Shown: piece after piece, positions 46,507-56,661 of the stretch
Numbering within the stretch: the stretch's first letter is position 1
Layout: each line of letters starts with the position of its first letter
From: Bubalus kerabau
Lineage: Eukaryota; Chordata; Mammalia; Artiodactyla; Bovidae
Length of the DNA: 64,000 nucleotides
Direction of reading: 5' to 3'
Assembly (NCBI RefSeq): GCF_029407905.1
Contig: NC_073628.1
Coordinates: forward strand, 49,187,501 to 49,251,500
Position numbers and translations under genes: made by a program
The notes under the pieces: generated by a model
What the model was told of the DNA's origin: nothing
Database searches by the model: none
What the model saw: the letters and a program-made list of their open reading frames with translations, nothing else

Positions 46507-47248
46507 ACTCTTTTTTAAACTTATTTCTTTTTAATTGGAAGATAATTTCTTTGCAATATTGTATTGCTCTCTGCTGTACATCGATATGAGTCAGTCCTCC
46601 GTAGACGTGTGTCCCTCCCTCTGGAAACTCCCTTCCATCTCCTGTCCTATCCCACTCCTCTAGGTGGTCTCGGAGCACTGGGCTGAGTTCCCTGCGTCAT
46701 ACAGCAAGTCTCCCCGGCTGTCTGTTTTACATACAGTAACGTGTATGTTCCCATGCTGCTCTCTCAACCTGTCCCACCCTCTCCTTCCCCTATTGTGACC
46801 TCAAGTCTGTTCTATCTGTCTGCATCTCCAGCACTGCCCTGCAAACAGGTTCATCAGCACCATCTTTCTAGATTCCATGAAGTGGAGGAGCAGTTCAGTT
46901 GTGTCCAACTCTTTGCAAACCCATGGACTGTGGCCCGCTGGGCTCCTCTGTCCATGGGATTTTTCTAGGCAACAATACCAGAGTGGGTTGCCATTTCCTT
47001 CTCCATGGGATCTTTCTGACCCAGGGATCGAACCCAGGTCTCTTGCATTGCAGGCACATTCTTTACCATCTGAGCCACCAGGGAAGCCCTCTAGATTCTC
47101 TATATATGCATTAATATACAATATATGTTTTTCTCTTCTGACTTACTTCACTTCATGGATGGTCCAGGGATAATGGAAAAGCAACAAGCAAAACACAGAA
47201 TAATTTACAACAAACTGCCAAAGTGCAGGCAACTCCCAATGTTCCTTT
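46507..47248 (-). repeat. Bovine-type L1 3' UTR, antisense, split by a SINE
   Basis: 'ttttaattggaagataatttctttgc', 'cagcaagtctccccggctgtctg' and 'ttcccatgctgctctctcaacc' (46507-46866), resuming after the SINE with 'ttttctcttctgacttacttcactt' around 47128-47155. The last ~90 bp before 47248 are not clearly L1. Confidence 0.8.
46876..47089 (-). repeat. Bov-tA SINE, antisense, nested in L1
   Basis: Complete reverse Bov-tA. Perfect 9-bp target-site duplication TCTAGATTC at 46867-46875 and 47090-47098. Confidence 0.93.
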
Positions 47249-47610
47249 AAGAGCCATCTTCTTTTTATGGTAATATTCTGTTGTATTACCATAAAAAAAG
47301 GAGATGGCTCTTTGAAACAACAGTACAGATGAACCTATCTTCAAAGTAGAAATAGAAACACAGACATAGAGAACAAGTTTATAGACACTGAGCGGGAAAA
47401 GGGGAGGAGTGGAATAAATTGGGAGATTGGAATTGACATATACACTCTACTATCATGTATAAAATAGACAGCTAATGAGAACCTTCTATATGGCACAGGG
47501 AACTCTACTTAATGCTCTCTGATGACCTAATTAGGAAGGAAATCCAAAAAAGAGAGGATATACGCATCCTCTTTGCTGTACAGCTGAAGATAACACAACA
47601 GTGTAAAGCA

Positions 47611-47624
47611 ACTGTAGGTGGCGC
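47611..47624 (+). promoter_or_regulatory. CTCF-like motif in a SINE-head remnant
   Basis: ACTGTAGGTGGCGC fits CCASYAGRKGGCRS at 12 of 14 positions. The AGGTGGCGCTAGTGG stretch looks like a short relic of a Bov-tA head. Function inferred only. Confidence 0.25.
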
Positions 47625-47648
47625 TAGTGGTCATGACTGAGCATCTGA

Positions 47649-47810
47649 AGCTGGTGTTGCTGCTAAGTCGCTTCAGTCGTGTCCAACTCTGTGAGTGAGT
47701 GAAGTCGTTCAGTCATGTCCGACCCTTTGCGACCCCATGGACACCAGGCTCCTCCGTCCATAGGATTTTCTAGGCAAGAGTACTGGAGTGGGTTGCCATT
47801 TCCTTCTCCA
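47649..47810 (-). repeat. Bov-A SINE, internally deleted, antisense
   Basis: Reverse Bov-A2 in which the first monomer is cut to ~40 bp and fused to the second. Perfect 14-bp target-site duplication GACTGAGCATCTGA at 47635-47648 and 47811-47824. Confidence 0.92.
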
Positions 47811-47868
47811 GACTGAGCATCTGAGCAGTCTTTAACAATACTCCAATTTAAAAAAAAAAGAGCCATCT

Positions 47869-48557
47869 CTTGCACCATCTGGGCTGCCTCCCTGGAACCA
47901 CGTGCACGTTCCCATCCCCATTGTCAGAAAGGCTCTGGTCATCTCTACGGCTCCATATGTAGACCAAACTGTCATTCAGCTCCAGGAAACAGAAATAACT
48001 TTTCTCTTATTTTATCACAAAACCCGTCTCTTAGGTAAAATTTCCCATGCTAAAATTCACTTCCTTTTAGAACGATTAACATGGTTTGACCCCTTGGAAC
48101 ACCCAAGATAGGTAATCTCAAACTTTACATTTATCAAGGTATTCAATACTGTAGTTTAAGTATTAAAGCCTAATTGGGGCCAGCCAGTAAGATCCCTAAG
48201 AGAAATCCAGGTTTTTTTCATTTTCTCCTTATGACTGATTCAAAAACGTTGTGCCCTGATGTTATACATCTCACACAGGGCATCTTGATACATGAATAAG
48301 GATCCCAAGTGTGTGGCCAAAAGGAGTGGAGAGATTTTGTTGGGCCTCACAGTTTGCAATGAAAGTATTCTTTTTAATAACATTAAGAGAAATGCCACAA
48401 TGGCATAAATAGTTTAAGTGAAAAATGTTTTAAAATTATTCTATTTATGCAGTTTCAATCACTGCAGAGATCTAGTTTTCATGCTAAAACTTTAAATTAA
48501 AATTCAGATTCAGAAATTGTATGGATTGTCAGACCAACACAAATGACCAAAATTTGT
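47869..48557. other. Unclassified DNA
   Basis: Opens with 'cttgcaccatctgggctgcc'; no repeat or gene recognised. Frame 47902-48111 is short and without similarity. Confidence 0.4.
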
Positions 48558-48764
48558 TGTTGATGTTGCTGTTTAATCGCTCAGTCCTCTTTTGCAACCC
48601 CATGGACCTTAGCCCACCAGGTTCCTTTGTCCATGGGATTTTCCAGGCAAGAATATTGGAGTGGGTTGTCATTTCTTTCTCCAGAGGATCTTCCCAACCC
48701 TGGCACTGAATCTGCATCTCCTGCACTGAAAGGCAGACTCTTTACCACTACACCAGGGAAGCCC
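48558..48764 (-). repeat. Bov-tA SINE, antisense
   Basis: Reverse copy from 'gatgttgctgtttaatcgc' to 'ccagggaagccc'. Moderately diverged. Confidence 0.9.
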
Positions 48765-48914
48765 AACCAAAGTGCAAGATACATTTTTTTTGGTCATAAG
48801 ACTGAGCACATTGGTTTCTAAATTCCAGGAAATCTTTCAAGTTGTTATTCAGTAACATAGATCAGAGGTGGAAGAGAAAAGTGGAAAGGCAGTTAATATT
48901 TGATTGACAATCAA

Positions 48915-49100
48915 GGGTGAACATTTTTACATAGGCTACCTCATTTAATCACGACAAACATCCTGCAAAGCAAGTGATGTTATTCCTATTTAATGAGGAA
49001 GAAAGATGAGATTCATGAAGAATAGGTAACTTGAGCGATGGCATGCGGCTAGGAAGTAGAAAGATAGGGAATTTTATTCCGTTTCCCTCTGGCTTTAGAG
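48915..49100 (-). repeat. MIR SINE, antisense
   Basis: 'ggctacctcatttaatcacgacaaac', 'attcctatttaatgaggaag' and 'ggtaacttgagcgatggc' follow reverse-complement MIR. About 400 bp of unclassified DNA follow. Confidence 0.7.
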
Positions 49101-49526
49101 CCTGTGGTAAAAGCCTACTAAAATGTGACCTTTGAATGAGATCTATAGCAGAGAAAAAAATTCAGACATTTGCAAAACAAACGTCTGTTTTCCTTTGAGA
49201 AATGCCAAAAGTCACTCCCACATGACTTGGTTAATATGAGATAGCCCGCTGGCTCCAATTACCTAAAGGGTGGCATGGGCTGTCTTCTCAAGACAACATT
49301 AATTATTTGGAAAAAAGAAGAGTTTGTTTGATAAATCAACTCCAGTGAAAAGAGAATCTATTACTTCCAGGTTTCCTGATAGTTAAGTGACTAGATTTTA
49401 TAAAGAATTACAAATATCATACACTTACTAAGAGCTCCTACCTTGGGTCATAAATTCTTCAAGGTATGTACCTGTGTAGGACATATGAATGATATTTATG
49501 ATTTGAATCTTACTAGTGAGAAATCT

Positions 49527-49806
49527 CGGAGAAAGCAATGGTACCCCACTCCATTACTCTTGCCTGGAAAATCCCATGGACGGTGGAGCCTGGTAGGCTG
49601 CAGTCCATGAGGTCGCAAAGAGTCAGACACAACTGAGCAACTTCACTTTCACTTTTCACTTTCATGCATTGGGGAAGGAAATGGCAACCCACTCCAGTGT
49701 TATTGCCTGGAGAATCCCAGGGACGGGGGAGCCTGGTGGGCTGCTGTCTATGGGGGTCCCACAGAGTCGGACACAACTGAAGCGACTTAGCAGCAGCAGC
49801 AGCAGC
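49527..49806 (+). repeat. Bov-A2 SINE, full dimer
   Basis: Sense dimer ending in (AGC)n. Perfect 12-bp target-site duplication AGTGAGAAATCT at 49515-49526 and 49807-49818. Confidence 0.95.
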
Positions 49807-49818
49807 AGTGAGAAATCT

Positions 49819-50469
49819 ATGGTTTATAGGGTCTACAAAACTTGCAAGCAATGAAGCCAAGAACCAAATCCAAGTTTATCTGATTCCATGTTCCGTGCAC
49901 TTTCCACTGTTTCCTACTGTATCAGAAGTTTCAAGCACCATTTAAAATTTGATATGACTGAGAATAGGAGCTGTGTAAAAGTGTATCTGAGAGAAGAATT
50001 TAGTCGTGAAGCTGAATGATCAGTGGTGCAGCATTGAGTCAATGTCCTATGAATAGATCTTTCCAGGAATATTTCAGGATGGGAAGCCTTGCTGGTATGT
50101 CTGTTGACAGACCTAGGGTTATTTTTCTTCCTCAAATGGGAAAAAATGCCAAAATGGGTAGTATGCAGAGAAACTAAAGGCAAAAGAATTGTATTAAAAT
50201 TAGTAACTCAAACTTTTGTGTTTTAATGCCCCATTGCCAGGAGACTGATGGGCAAATATCCAAAGTATTATAATATGAAACAATAAATATAAAAATTCAA
50301 AAAGAGCAAAATTTCTCTATAAATTTCTGAAAGTGTCCCACAACAATAACAAATAGGTATATTGTGCTATGAAAGTCATACTGAAAATCAATTGCATAGT
50401 TAAGAATTGCTTGATTTAACATTTTAAAATAAAGACATCTTTATTTTTTCAGGCATTGCTCTTCCAGAT
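49819..50469. other. Unique DNA left of the palindrome
   Basis: No repeat or gene recognised. This is the flank that should be compared between species to date the palindrome. Confidence 0.4.
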
Positions 50470-50743
50470 CTGACTCAGAGGCTTAAATAGATGGATGCTT
50501 CCTATAACTTGTCAAAAGGAAGACCATTTCACTGTTGATTTAGAAACTGATTTAGATGTTTTAAAACGTCTTTAGTTATACCCTGATATAGTGGTTAAAG
50601 GTCGAATAGAGTATATAACCACTATATCAGGGTATAACTAAAGACGTTTTAAAACATCTAAATCAGTTTCTAAATCAACAGTGAAATGGTCTTCCTTTTG
50701 ACAAGTTATAGGAAGCATCCATCTATTTAAGCCTCTGAGTCAG
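50470..50743. repeat. Perfect inverted repeat, 128-bp arms, 18-nt loop
   Basis: Left arm 50470-50597 and right arm 50616-50743 are exact reverse complements over all 128 positions by base-by-base reading; the loop is 50598-50615. The arms are unique, AT-rich DNA, not a known repeat. The right arm abuts a truncated Bov-A2 at 50744. The arm sequence continues the unique left flank, so the left arm is the original and the right arm the inverted copy. A transcript would form a fully paired 128-bp hairpin. Confidence 0.97.
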
Positions 50744-50840
50744 CCTGGAGAATCCCAGGGACAGAGGAGCCTAGCGGGCTACTGTCTGTGGGGTCGCACA
50801 GAGTCGGACATGACTGAAGCGACTTAGCAGCAGCAGCACC
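50744..50840 (+). repeat. Bov-A2 SINE, 5'-truncated to its last ~97 bp
   Basis: Starts inside the second monomer at 'cctggagaatcccaggg' and ends in the AGC tail. Likely target-site duplication AGAGTATATA at 50608-50617 and 50841-50850. The left copy ends exactly 2 nt into the right palindrome arm, so the inverted arm occupies the place where the SINE 5' part should be. Confidence 0.9.
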
Positions 50841-50850
50841 AGAGTATATA

Positions 50851-51374
50851 AAGCAAGGAGAAATAGAGCAAAGACTAGATGTATATCCAATGATTAACGT
50901 TAAAGACAAAAGAAAAAATAAACACAGAAAATGAAGGAAAGAATTAGAGGGAAAGTGGGAGAGGGGATAAGAAAAGGCTTATTTGGTTCATATAGATGGG
51001 CAGTTTAAAATGCTTACTACAACAATTCTTTTTTATTTTTTTCCTAACCATTCACAGAGAACACAATAAAATCAATTTTCCTGTTATAGGGTTAACACAG
51101 GCTGGCCATTTCCTGCCTTGATCCTGAACTATCCATGTGAAAATCTCTGTCACACTCTGAAGATAACTGTATAATCTGGGAATAACAGAGAAAGAATCTG
51201 AATTCAGAAACAAAATTCATATCAACATAAAAAATTGTCAGTGCTGCAGACCCATATCTCTGAACGAATACTGACTTCTCAACTTTGCAACTCAAGGCTC
51301 TCCTATAACCAAGTGGCATATGCACTAAAGTTTAATACAGCTTACGTAGATTTCTATCATCAAAGATAGTACCC
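50851..51374. other. Unique DNA
   Basis: No gene or repeat recognised. Confidence 0.4.
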
Positions 51375-51644
51375 AACTGAGAAATGCAAATCAAAACTCA
51401 ATAAGATATCACCTCACACCAGTCAGAATGGCCATCATTTAAAAAATTGACAAATAATAAATGTTGGAGAGGATGTGGAGAAAAGGGAACCCTCTACATT
51501 GTTAGTGGGATTGTAAATTAATGCAGCCACTATGGAAAATAGTATGGAGTTTCCTCAAAAAACGAAAACTAAAGTTGCCATATGATCTAGCAATCCCACT
51601 CCTGGGCATATGTCAGGACAAAGCTATAATTCAAAAAGATACAT

Positions 51645-51885
51645 AGCATTGAAACATGTATGTTACCATATGTGAAATAGATCACCAGTCCAGGTTCAAT
51701 GCATAAGACAGGGTGCTCAGGGCTGGTGCACTGTGATGACCCTGAGGGATGGGATGGGGAGGGAGGTGGGAGTGGGTTTCAGGATGAGGAACACGTGTAC
51801 ACCCATGGCTGATTCATGTCAGTGCATGGCAAAAACCACCACAATATTGTAAAGTAATTAGCCTCCAATTAAAATAAAAATTTTA
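51645..51885 (+). repeat. Bovine-type L1 3' end nested in older L1
   Basis: 'caggatgaggaacacgtgtac', 'atggctgattcatgtcagtg', 'cctccaattaaaataaaaat' tail. Target-site duplication AAAAAGATACAT at 51633-51644 and AAAAGGATACAT at 51886-51897 (one mismatch). Confidence 0.9.
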
Positions 51886-52010
51886 AAAAGGATACATGCA
51901 CCCAAATATTTACAGCAGCACAGTAGGCAGACATGGAAGCAACCTAAATGTCCATCAACAAATGAATGGAAAAGGAAGATGTGGTACACACACACACACA
52001 CAATAGAATA

Positions 52011-52277
52011 CTGCTGCTGCTGCTGCTAAGTCGCTTCAGTCGTCTCCAACTCTGGGCGACCCCATAGACGGCAGCCCACCAGGCTCCCCCGTCCCTGGGA
52101 TTCTCCAGGCAAGAACACTGGAGTGGGTTGCCATTTCCTTCTCCAATGCATGAAGGTGAAAAATGAAAGTGAAGTTGCTCAGTCCTGTCCGACTCTGAGC
52201 GACCCCATGGACTGCAGCCTACAGGGCTCCTCCGCCCATGGGATTTTCCAGGCAAGAGTACTGGAGTGGGGTGCCAT
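52011..52277 (-). repeat. Bov-A2 SINE, antisense, nested in L1
   Basis: (CTG)n then both monomers in reverse, ending 'gagtggggtgccat', a few bases short of a complete 5' end. L1 text resumes with 'ctcagccataaaa'. No clear target-site duplication. Confidence 0.9.
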
Positions 52278-52885
52278 CTCAGCCATAAAAATAAATGAAA
52301 TAATGCCATTTGCAACAACATAGATGGACTGAAAGATCATCATACTAAGTGAAGTAAGTCAGAAAGGGAAAGACAAATACCATATGATATCACTTACATG
52401 TGGGATCTAAAATATTACACAAAATTTATTTACAAAACAGAAACAGATTCACAGACATAGAGAAGAGACTTGTGATTACCAAGGGGGAAGAAGGTGAGGA
52501 AGGAATAGAGTGATATTCAGGATTAGCAGATGTCAACTATCATATATAGAATTATAAACAACAAGGTCCTACTGTGTAGCACAGGGAACTATATTCAATG
52601 TCCTTAGATAAATCATAATGGGAAAGAATATGAAAAAGAGTATATATGTATGTGTGTTTGTGTGTGCGTGTGTGTGTATCACGTCACTAAATAGCAAAAA
52701 TTAACAGACCATTGTAAATTAACCATACTTCAATAAAATAAATTTATAAAAGTAATATTCAGTTGAAAAATTCCTCCTTCCTGCATGTTAGATTAACAGG
52801 TACCAGACTTATCTTTCTGCATTAAATAAAAACTGGACAAAATATATAAGGCTACCACTTTTAGGCACTGGATGACAAGCCATAT

Positions 52886-53108
52886 GTGTGCGTGCTCAGT
52901 CACTTCAGTCCTGTCCAACTCTGTGCGACCTTATGGACTGTAGCCCTCCACGCTCTTCTGTCCATGGGATTCTCCATCAAAGAATGCTGGAGTGGGTTGC
53001 TGTGCCCTTCTCCAGGGGATCTTCTCAACCCAGGGATCAAAGCTGCATCTCTTCTGTCTCCTGCAGTGGCAAGTAGGTTCTTTACCACTAGCGCCACCTG
53101 GGAAGCCC
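52886..53108 (-). repeat. Bov-tA SINE, antisense
   Basis: Reverse copy from 'gtgctcagtcacttcagtcc' to 'cgccacctgggaagccc', with ~10 extra bases in the head near 53060. The GCGCCACCTGGGAA at 53091-53104 matches a CTCF core at 11 of 14 positions on the minus strand. Confidence 0.9.
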
Positions 53109-53205
53109 AAAATAGGCCACAGAGTACTGCAATTCTTGACCCAGAGGGGGAAAAAAGGTAAGTCCCAAGATTTACAGTGCTCTCTGCAAAGTATGGTCTG
53201 TAAAC

Positions 53206-53576
53206 CATTTAATATCACAGTAACCCAAGTCTATGCCGCAATCACTAATGTTGAAGAAGCTAAAGTTGAACAGTTCTATGAAGACCTATAAGACTTTCTA
53301 GAAGTAACACCAAAAAAGTTGTCCTTTTCATCATAGGAGACTGGAAAGCAGAAGTAGGAAGTCAAGAGATACCTGGAGTAACAGGCAAGTTTTAGCTTGG
53401 AGTACCAAATCAAGCAGGGAAAAGGCTAACAGAGTTTTGCCAAGAGAACTCACTGGTCATAACAAACACCCTCTACCAACAACACAAGAGAAGACTCTAC
53501 ACATGGATACAGCCTGGCGTGCTGCAGTCCATGGGGTCGCAAATAGTCAGACATGCCTGAGCAACTGAACTGAACT
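53206..53576 (+). pseudogene. Internally deleted BovB: endonuclease piece joined to 3' tail
   Basis: 53206-53508 encodes part of the BovB APE-type endonuclease ('TQVYAAITNVEEAKVEQFYE' segment, then a GDWKAEVGS-like box where family members normally have GDWN). At about 53510 it jumps directly to the last ~65 bp of BovB ('ctggcgtgctgcagtcc' to 'ctgaactgaacta'). All of the RT is missing. Frames are broken by stops; no activity possible. Confidence 0.85.
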
Positions 53577-53765
53577 AATCTGATAGATATGGATACATAA
53601 AACTTCTTTCAAAACCACAGCACAGGGAATTAGAACCCAAGCACAGTTCAGTGGTCCCTCTAAGCTGAGGAGGCAAAGGTCCAAGTGCAGGGCTGCAGAA
53701 GCACCTGAATTGTAGCAAAGAAAAGCCTAGAGGAAGAGGTAACAGAGTACCATATGTAGGTGATT

Positions 53766-53973
53766 AAGTGCTAGTCACTCAGTCGTGTCCAGTTCTTTGT
53801 GACCCCATGTACTGTATCCCGCCAGGCTCCTCTGTCCATGGAATTCTCCAAGCAAGAATACTGGAGTGGGTTGCCATTTCCTTCTCCAAGGAGTCTTCCT
53901 GACCCTGGAATTGAACCCAGGTCTCCTGCATTGCAGGTAGATTCTTTACAGTCTAAGCCACCAGGGAAGTCCC
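53766..53973 (-). repeat. Bov-tA SINE, antisense
   Basis: Complete reverse copy from 'gtgctagtcactcagtcg' to 'ccaccagggaagtccc'. Confidence 0.92.
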
Positions 53974-54119
53974 AGACCCCTGGACAAGTCCTAGCCTGTG
54001 TATATTCAGTGTGAGATTCTGTAATGTCTATCCAAGTGACTGCTACTGGGTTGATAGTGTTATGGAGATATTTTAGAATAATATGAAACATTGGCCCAGT
54101 GAGAGCAAAAAGGCATTGT

Positions 54120-55750
54120 TAATATACTGAACACATAGCTTAAACCACAGAATGGCAACGTTTCAGGAGTTTCTTAAAAACCATGTCTTAGTTTAAAGCT
54201 ACTCTAGACACACCTTTACAAACACTAAGCAGAGCTTCAGTAAGATGAATGAAACCTTCCAGTAATCAATTGCCTGTCAGAAAAAACTCAATGTTCTATT
54301 AAGGAAGACAACATAACCCAAACTCTACAATATATACTCCAGAACGTCCAGCTTACAATTTAAAATTTTTTCTATGCATACAAAATGCAGGAAAAATATT
54401 GTCCATGATCATGGAAAATGTCAATCCAAGAGAAATGACCCTGCATTAAAATTGGCAGACAATGACTTTAAAGCAGCTGTTAAATATGTTGAAGGATTTA
54501 ACCAAAAATAGCTCTTAATAAGTGACCTGGAGAAGAATTGCAGCCAAGAAACGGAAATTATCTTTTTAAGATGAATAGAAATATACTAATGGAAAATCAT
54601 AGCTTCTGAAATTTTAAAATAGTCACTATTTGACATTAATAAAAGATTAGAAATAGTAATAGGAAAAGTCAATAAACTTTAAGTCATTCATAGAAATAAA
54701 CCACTGGGAAAAGCAGAGAAATAGAGTAGAAAAAAAAAAAATCTTCACTGACCTATGGACATAGAGTCTCGTAATAAGACGAGAGAGAAAATGGGGCAGA
54801 AAAAATATTTAAAGGAGCTGTGACCAAATTTTTCCCAAATTTGGTGAAAAACATCAATGAACAGACCCTACAAGTTTAGTAACTTTCAAAAGAATAAGTA
54901 CAAATGAAACCAAATCTATTCACATCACAGTCATGCTGCTAAAAATCAATCAAAGCAAAAGCAAAACCTTAGAAGCCCCCAGAGGTAAATGGCATGTGAT
55001 GTACAAAAGGAAAAAAAAAAAAAAAGGAACAATTGATTCTTCGTTAGAAACAATGGAAGTCAGAAGACAAAAAGAGTGTCCATATTTAAAGAACTGGAAT
55101 TTGGGGAAGGGGAAAGGGAACAGAGGGAAAGATTGTCCACAAAGAACTTTAAGTTTAGTGAACATATTTCAGGGGCTTCACAGGTGGCTCAGTGGTAAAT
55201 AATCTGTCTGCCAATGCAAGAGACGCAGGTTCAATCCCTGGGTGGGGAAGATCCCCTGGAGGAGGAAACGGCAACCCACTCCAGTGTTCCTGCCTGGAGA
55301 ATCCCATGGACAGAGTAGCCTGACGGGCTACAGTCCATAGGGTCCCAAAGAGTCAGACAGGACTTAATAACACATCAAACGCACATATTCTACAAAGCGA
55401 GAAGAAAACAATTTCGTGTTTAGAGGGATGAGACCTGAAGGGCGTGCCGCCAGCGTATGTTTTTCATATGGACGTTAGAGGGATACTCTCCCAGGCTGAA
55501 AGAAAATAATGCAGGGTAGGGACTGATTACATAAAGAATAGAAAAGCCCAGGAAAGAGTAACCTGTGCCTAATAAAAAAGACTGGTATTTTTCTTATTTT
55601 AATTTTTTAAAAAGAAAAATGAAGGTTTGAAACAAAAATAATAGCACTGTAATATCTGTCTATAACCTATAAAAAATTAAAATATATGGAAACCACAGGA
55701 TAAAGAATGGAGCAAATGAAATTAAACTATTACAAGATTTATAGCATTTA
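54120..55750 (+). repeat. Very old L1/HAL1-like LINE, split by a SINE
   Basis: 'acatcaatgaacagaccctac', 'acatcacagtcatgctgctaaa', 'gaaacaatggaagtcagaagac' and, after the SINE, 'ctctcccaggctgaaagaaa' occur in the order of an old mammalian L1-family ORF region. No frame longer than ~90 codons. Poly-A-like runs at 54730 and 55012 are internal. Confidence 0.55.
55171..55382 (+). repeat. Bov-tA SINE
   Basis: Sense copy 'ggggcttcacaggtggctc' to 'gacttaataacacatc'. Short target-site duplication ACATATT at 55162-55168 and 55383-55389. Confidence 0.9.
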
Positions 55751-55889
55751 TACATTTGTGAAATATGAATTTTGTAGAGTGACATGTAACATGTTTCAAT
55801 ATAATTCTGACTGTAATAATTTAAAATGTCATATATTAATACTAATCTCTAGAGGAACTAGTTAAAATGAATTTTAAATGCTATTTAGC

Positions 55890-56240
55890 AATCAAATATC
55901 CTTTAATAGGTGAATAGATGAGCTATATAGTTGAATACTAGCTAGAAACTTTTTAAAATGAATTTCTGATACAGAAAACAACATGAATAAATTTCATAGA
56001 CTTTATTTTGCCCAAAGAAGCCAAACAAATTCTGCGAAGTTTATGGTGCTAGAAATCACATCAATGTTTGAGGCAGAAGGTATATTTCAAATCCAAAGGC
56101 ACACAAGCAAATATTGTATGACATTAATAAGGGTGATGTTTCTATGGCTTTATACATTTGTAAAAACTGATTGAACTGTGTACCTAAAATCTCTGCCCTT
56201 CATTATGTGTAAATCATGTTTTGATATAATTGATTTTAAA
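55890..56240 (+). repeat. Old L1 3' end
   Basis: 'aataggtgaatagatgagc', 'acatgaataaatttcatagac', 'catttgtaaaaactgattgaactgtgtacc' and 'tgtgtaaatcatg' follow the 3' UTR of an old L1 subfamily. About 400 bp of unclassified AT-rich DNA follow. Confidence 0.6.
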
Positions 56241-56661
56241 TAACACTTTTAAATGTATAGGAAGCTAAAAGAATCACGGAGGAAAAATTACTCATAATGC
56301 CATCACCTACAGGTCATGATTTAAACTTTGATGTATACATTTTTGTACTGTTTCTTTCCACAAAATTTTCATGCTATAGAAAATATTCCATGGCCTCCTT
56401 TCCATTATAAACTTTAAAGGTGACAAAGTGTTTTATATCAATGTGCTCTGTTCCAGCATTTAAAAAATGATTACATAATATAAATGCAGCTGGATTAAAG
56501 GTTTACACAGATATACAAAAATATTAAATATATCAATAAATGCCCAAAATTTTCTTTTCCTTCACGGATCTCTATGTATCGTTGAGCTCTCATGCCCACT
56601 GAGGATTAAGCATTGAATTTGCCAAGTGAAGGTATCCCTATGGCTTCTTGTTTAAAACATG

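Larger units (their letters stand above)
47260..47857 (+). mobile_element. L1 insertion with a short 5' inversion
   Basis: Sense L1 3' UTR from 'attaccataaaaaaaggag' (47285) to the A-tail at 47848-47857, preceded by 24 nt of the same L1 in reverse (47260-47283). Target-site duplication AAGAGCCATCT at 47249-47259 and 47858-47868. The duplicated site is the exact complement of L1 bases 47302-47312, which explains the inversion by twin priming. Interrupted by a Bov-A SINE at 47649-47810. Confidence 0.8.
51375..52745 (+). repeat. Old L1 3' half carrying two nested insertions
   Basis: Sense L1 ('atgcaaatcaaaactcaataag', 'gccatatgatctagcaatccc', 'catttgcaacaacatagatgg', 'cacagacatagagaagagac') to the 3' end near 52745. 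It is split by a bovine-type L1 tail (51645-51885) and a Bov-A2 (52011-52277). Contains (CA)n at 51986-52001 and a (TG)-rich run at 52649-52677. Confidence 0.88.

Noticed and set aside
47848..47868. A-tract followed by AAGAGCCATCT as a polyadenylated gene end
   Set aside because: It is the L1 tail and the right-hand target-site duplication of the 47260-47857 insertion.
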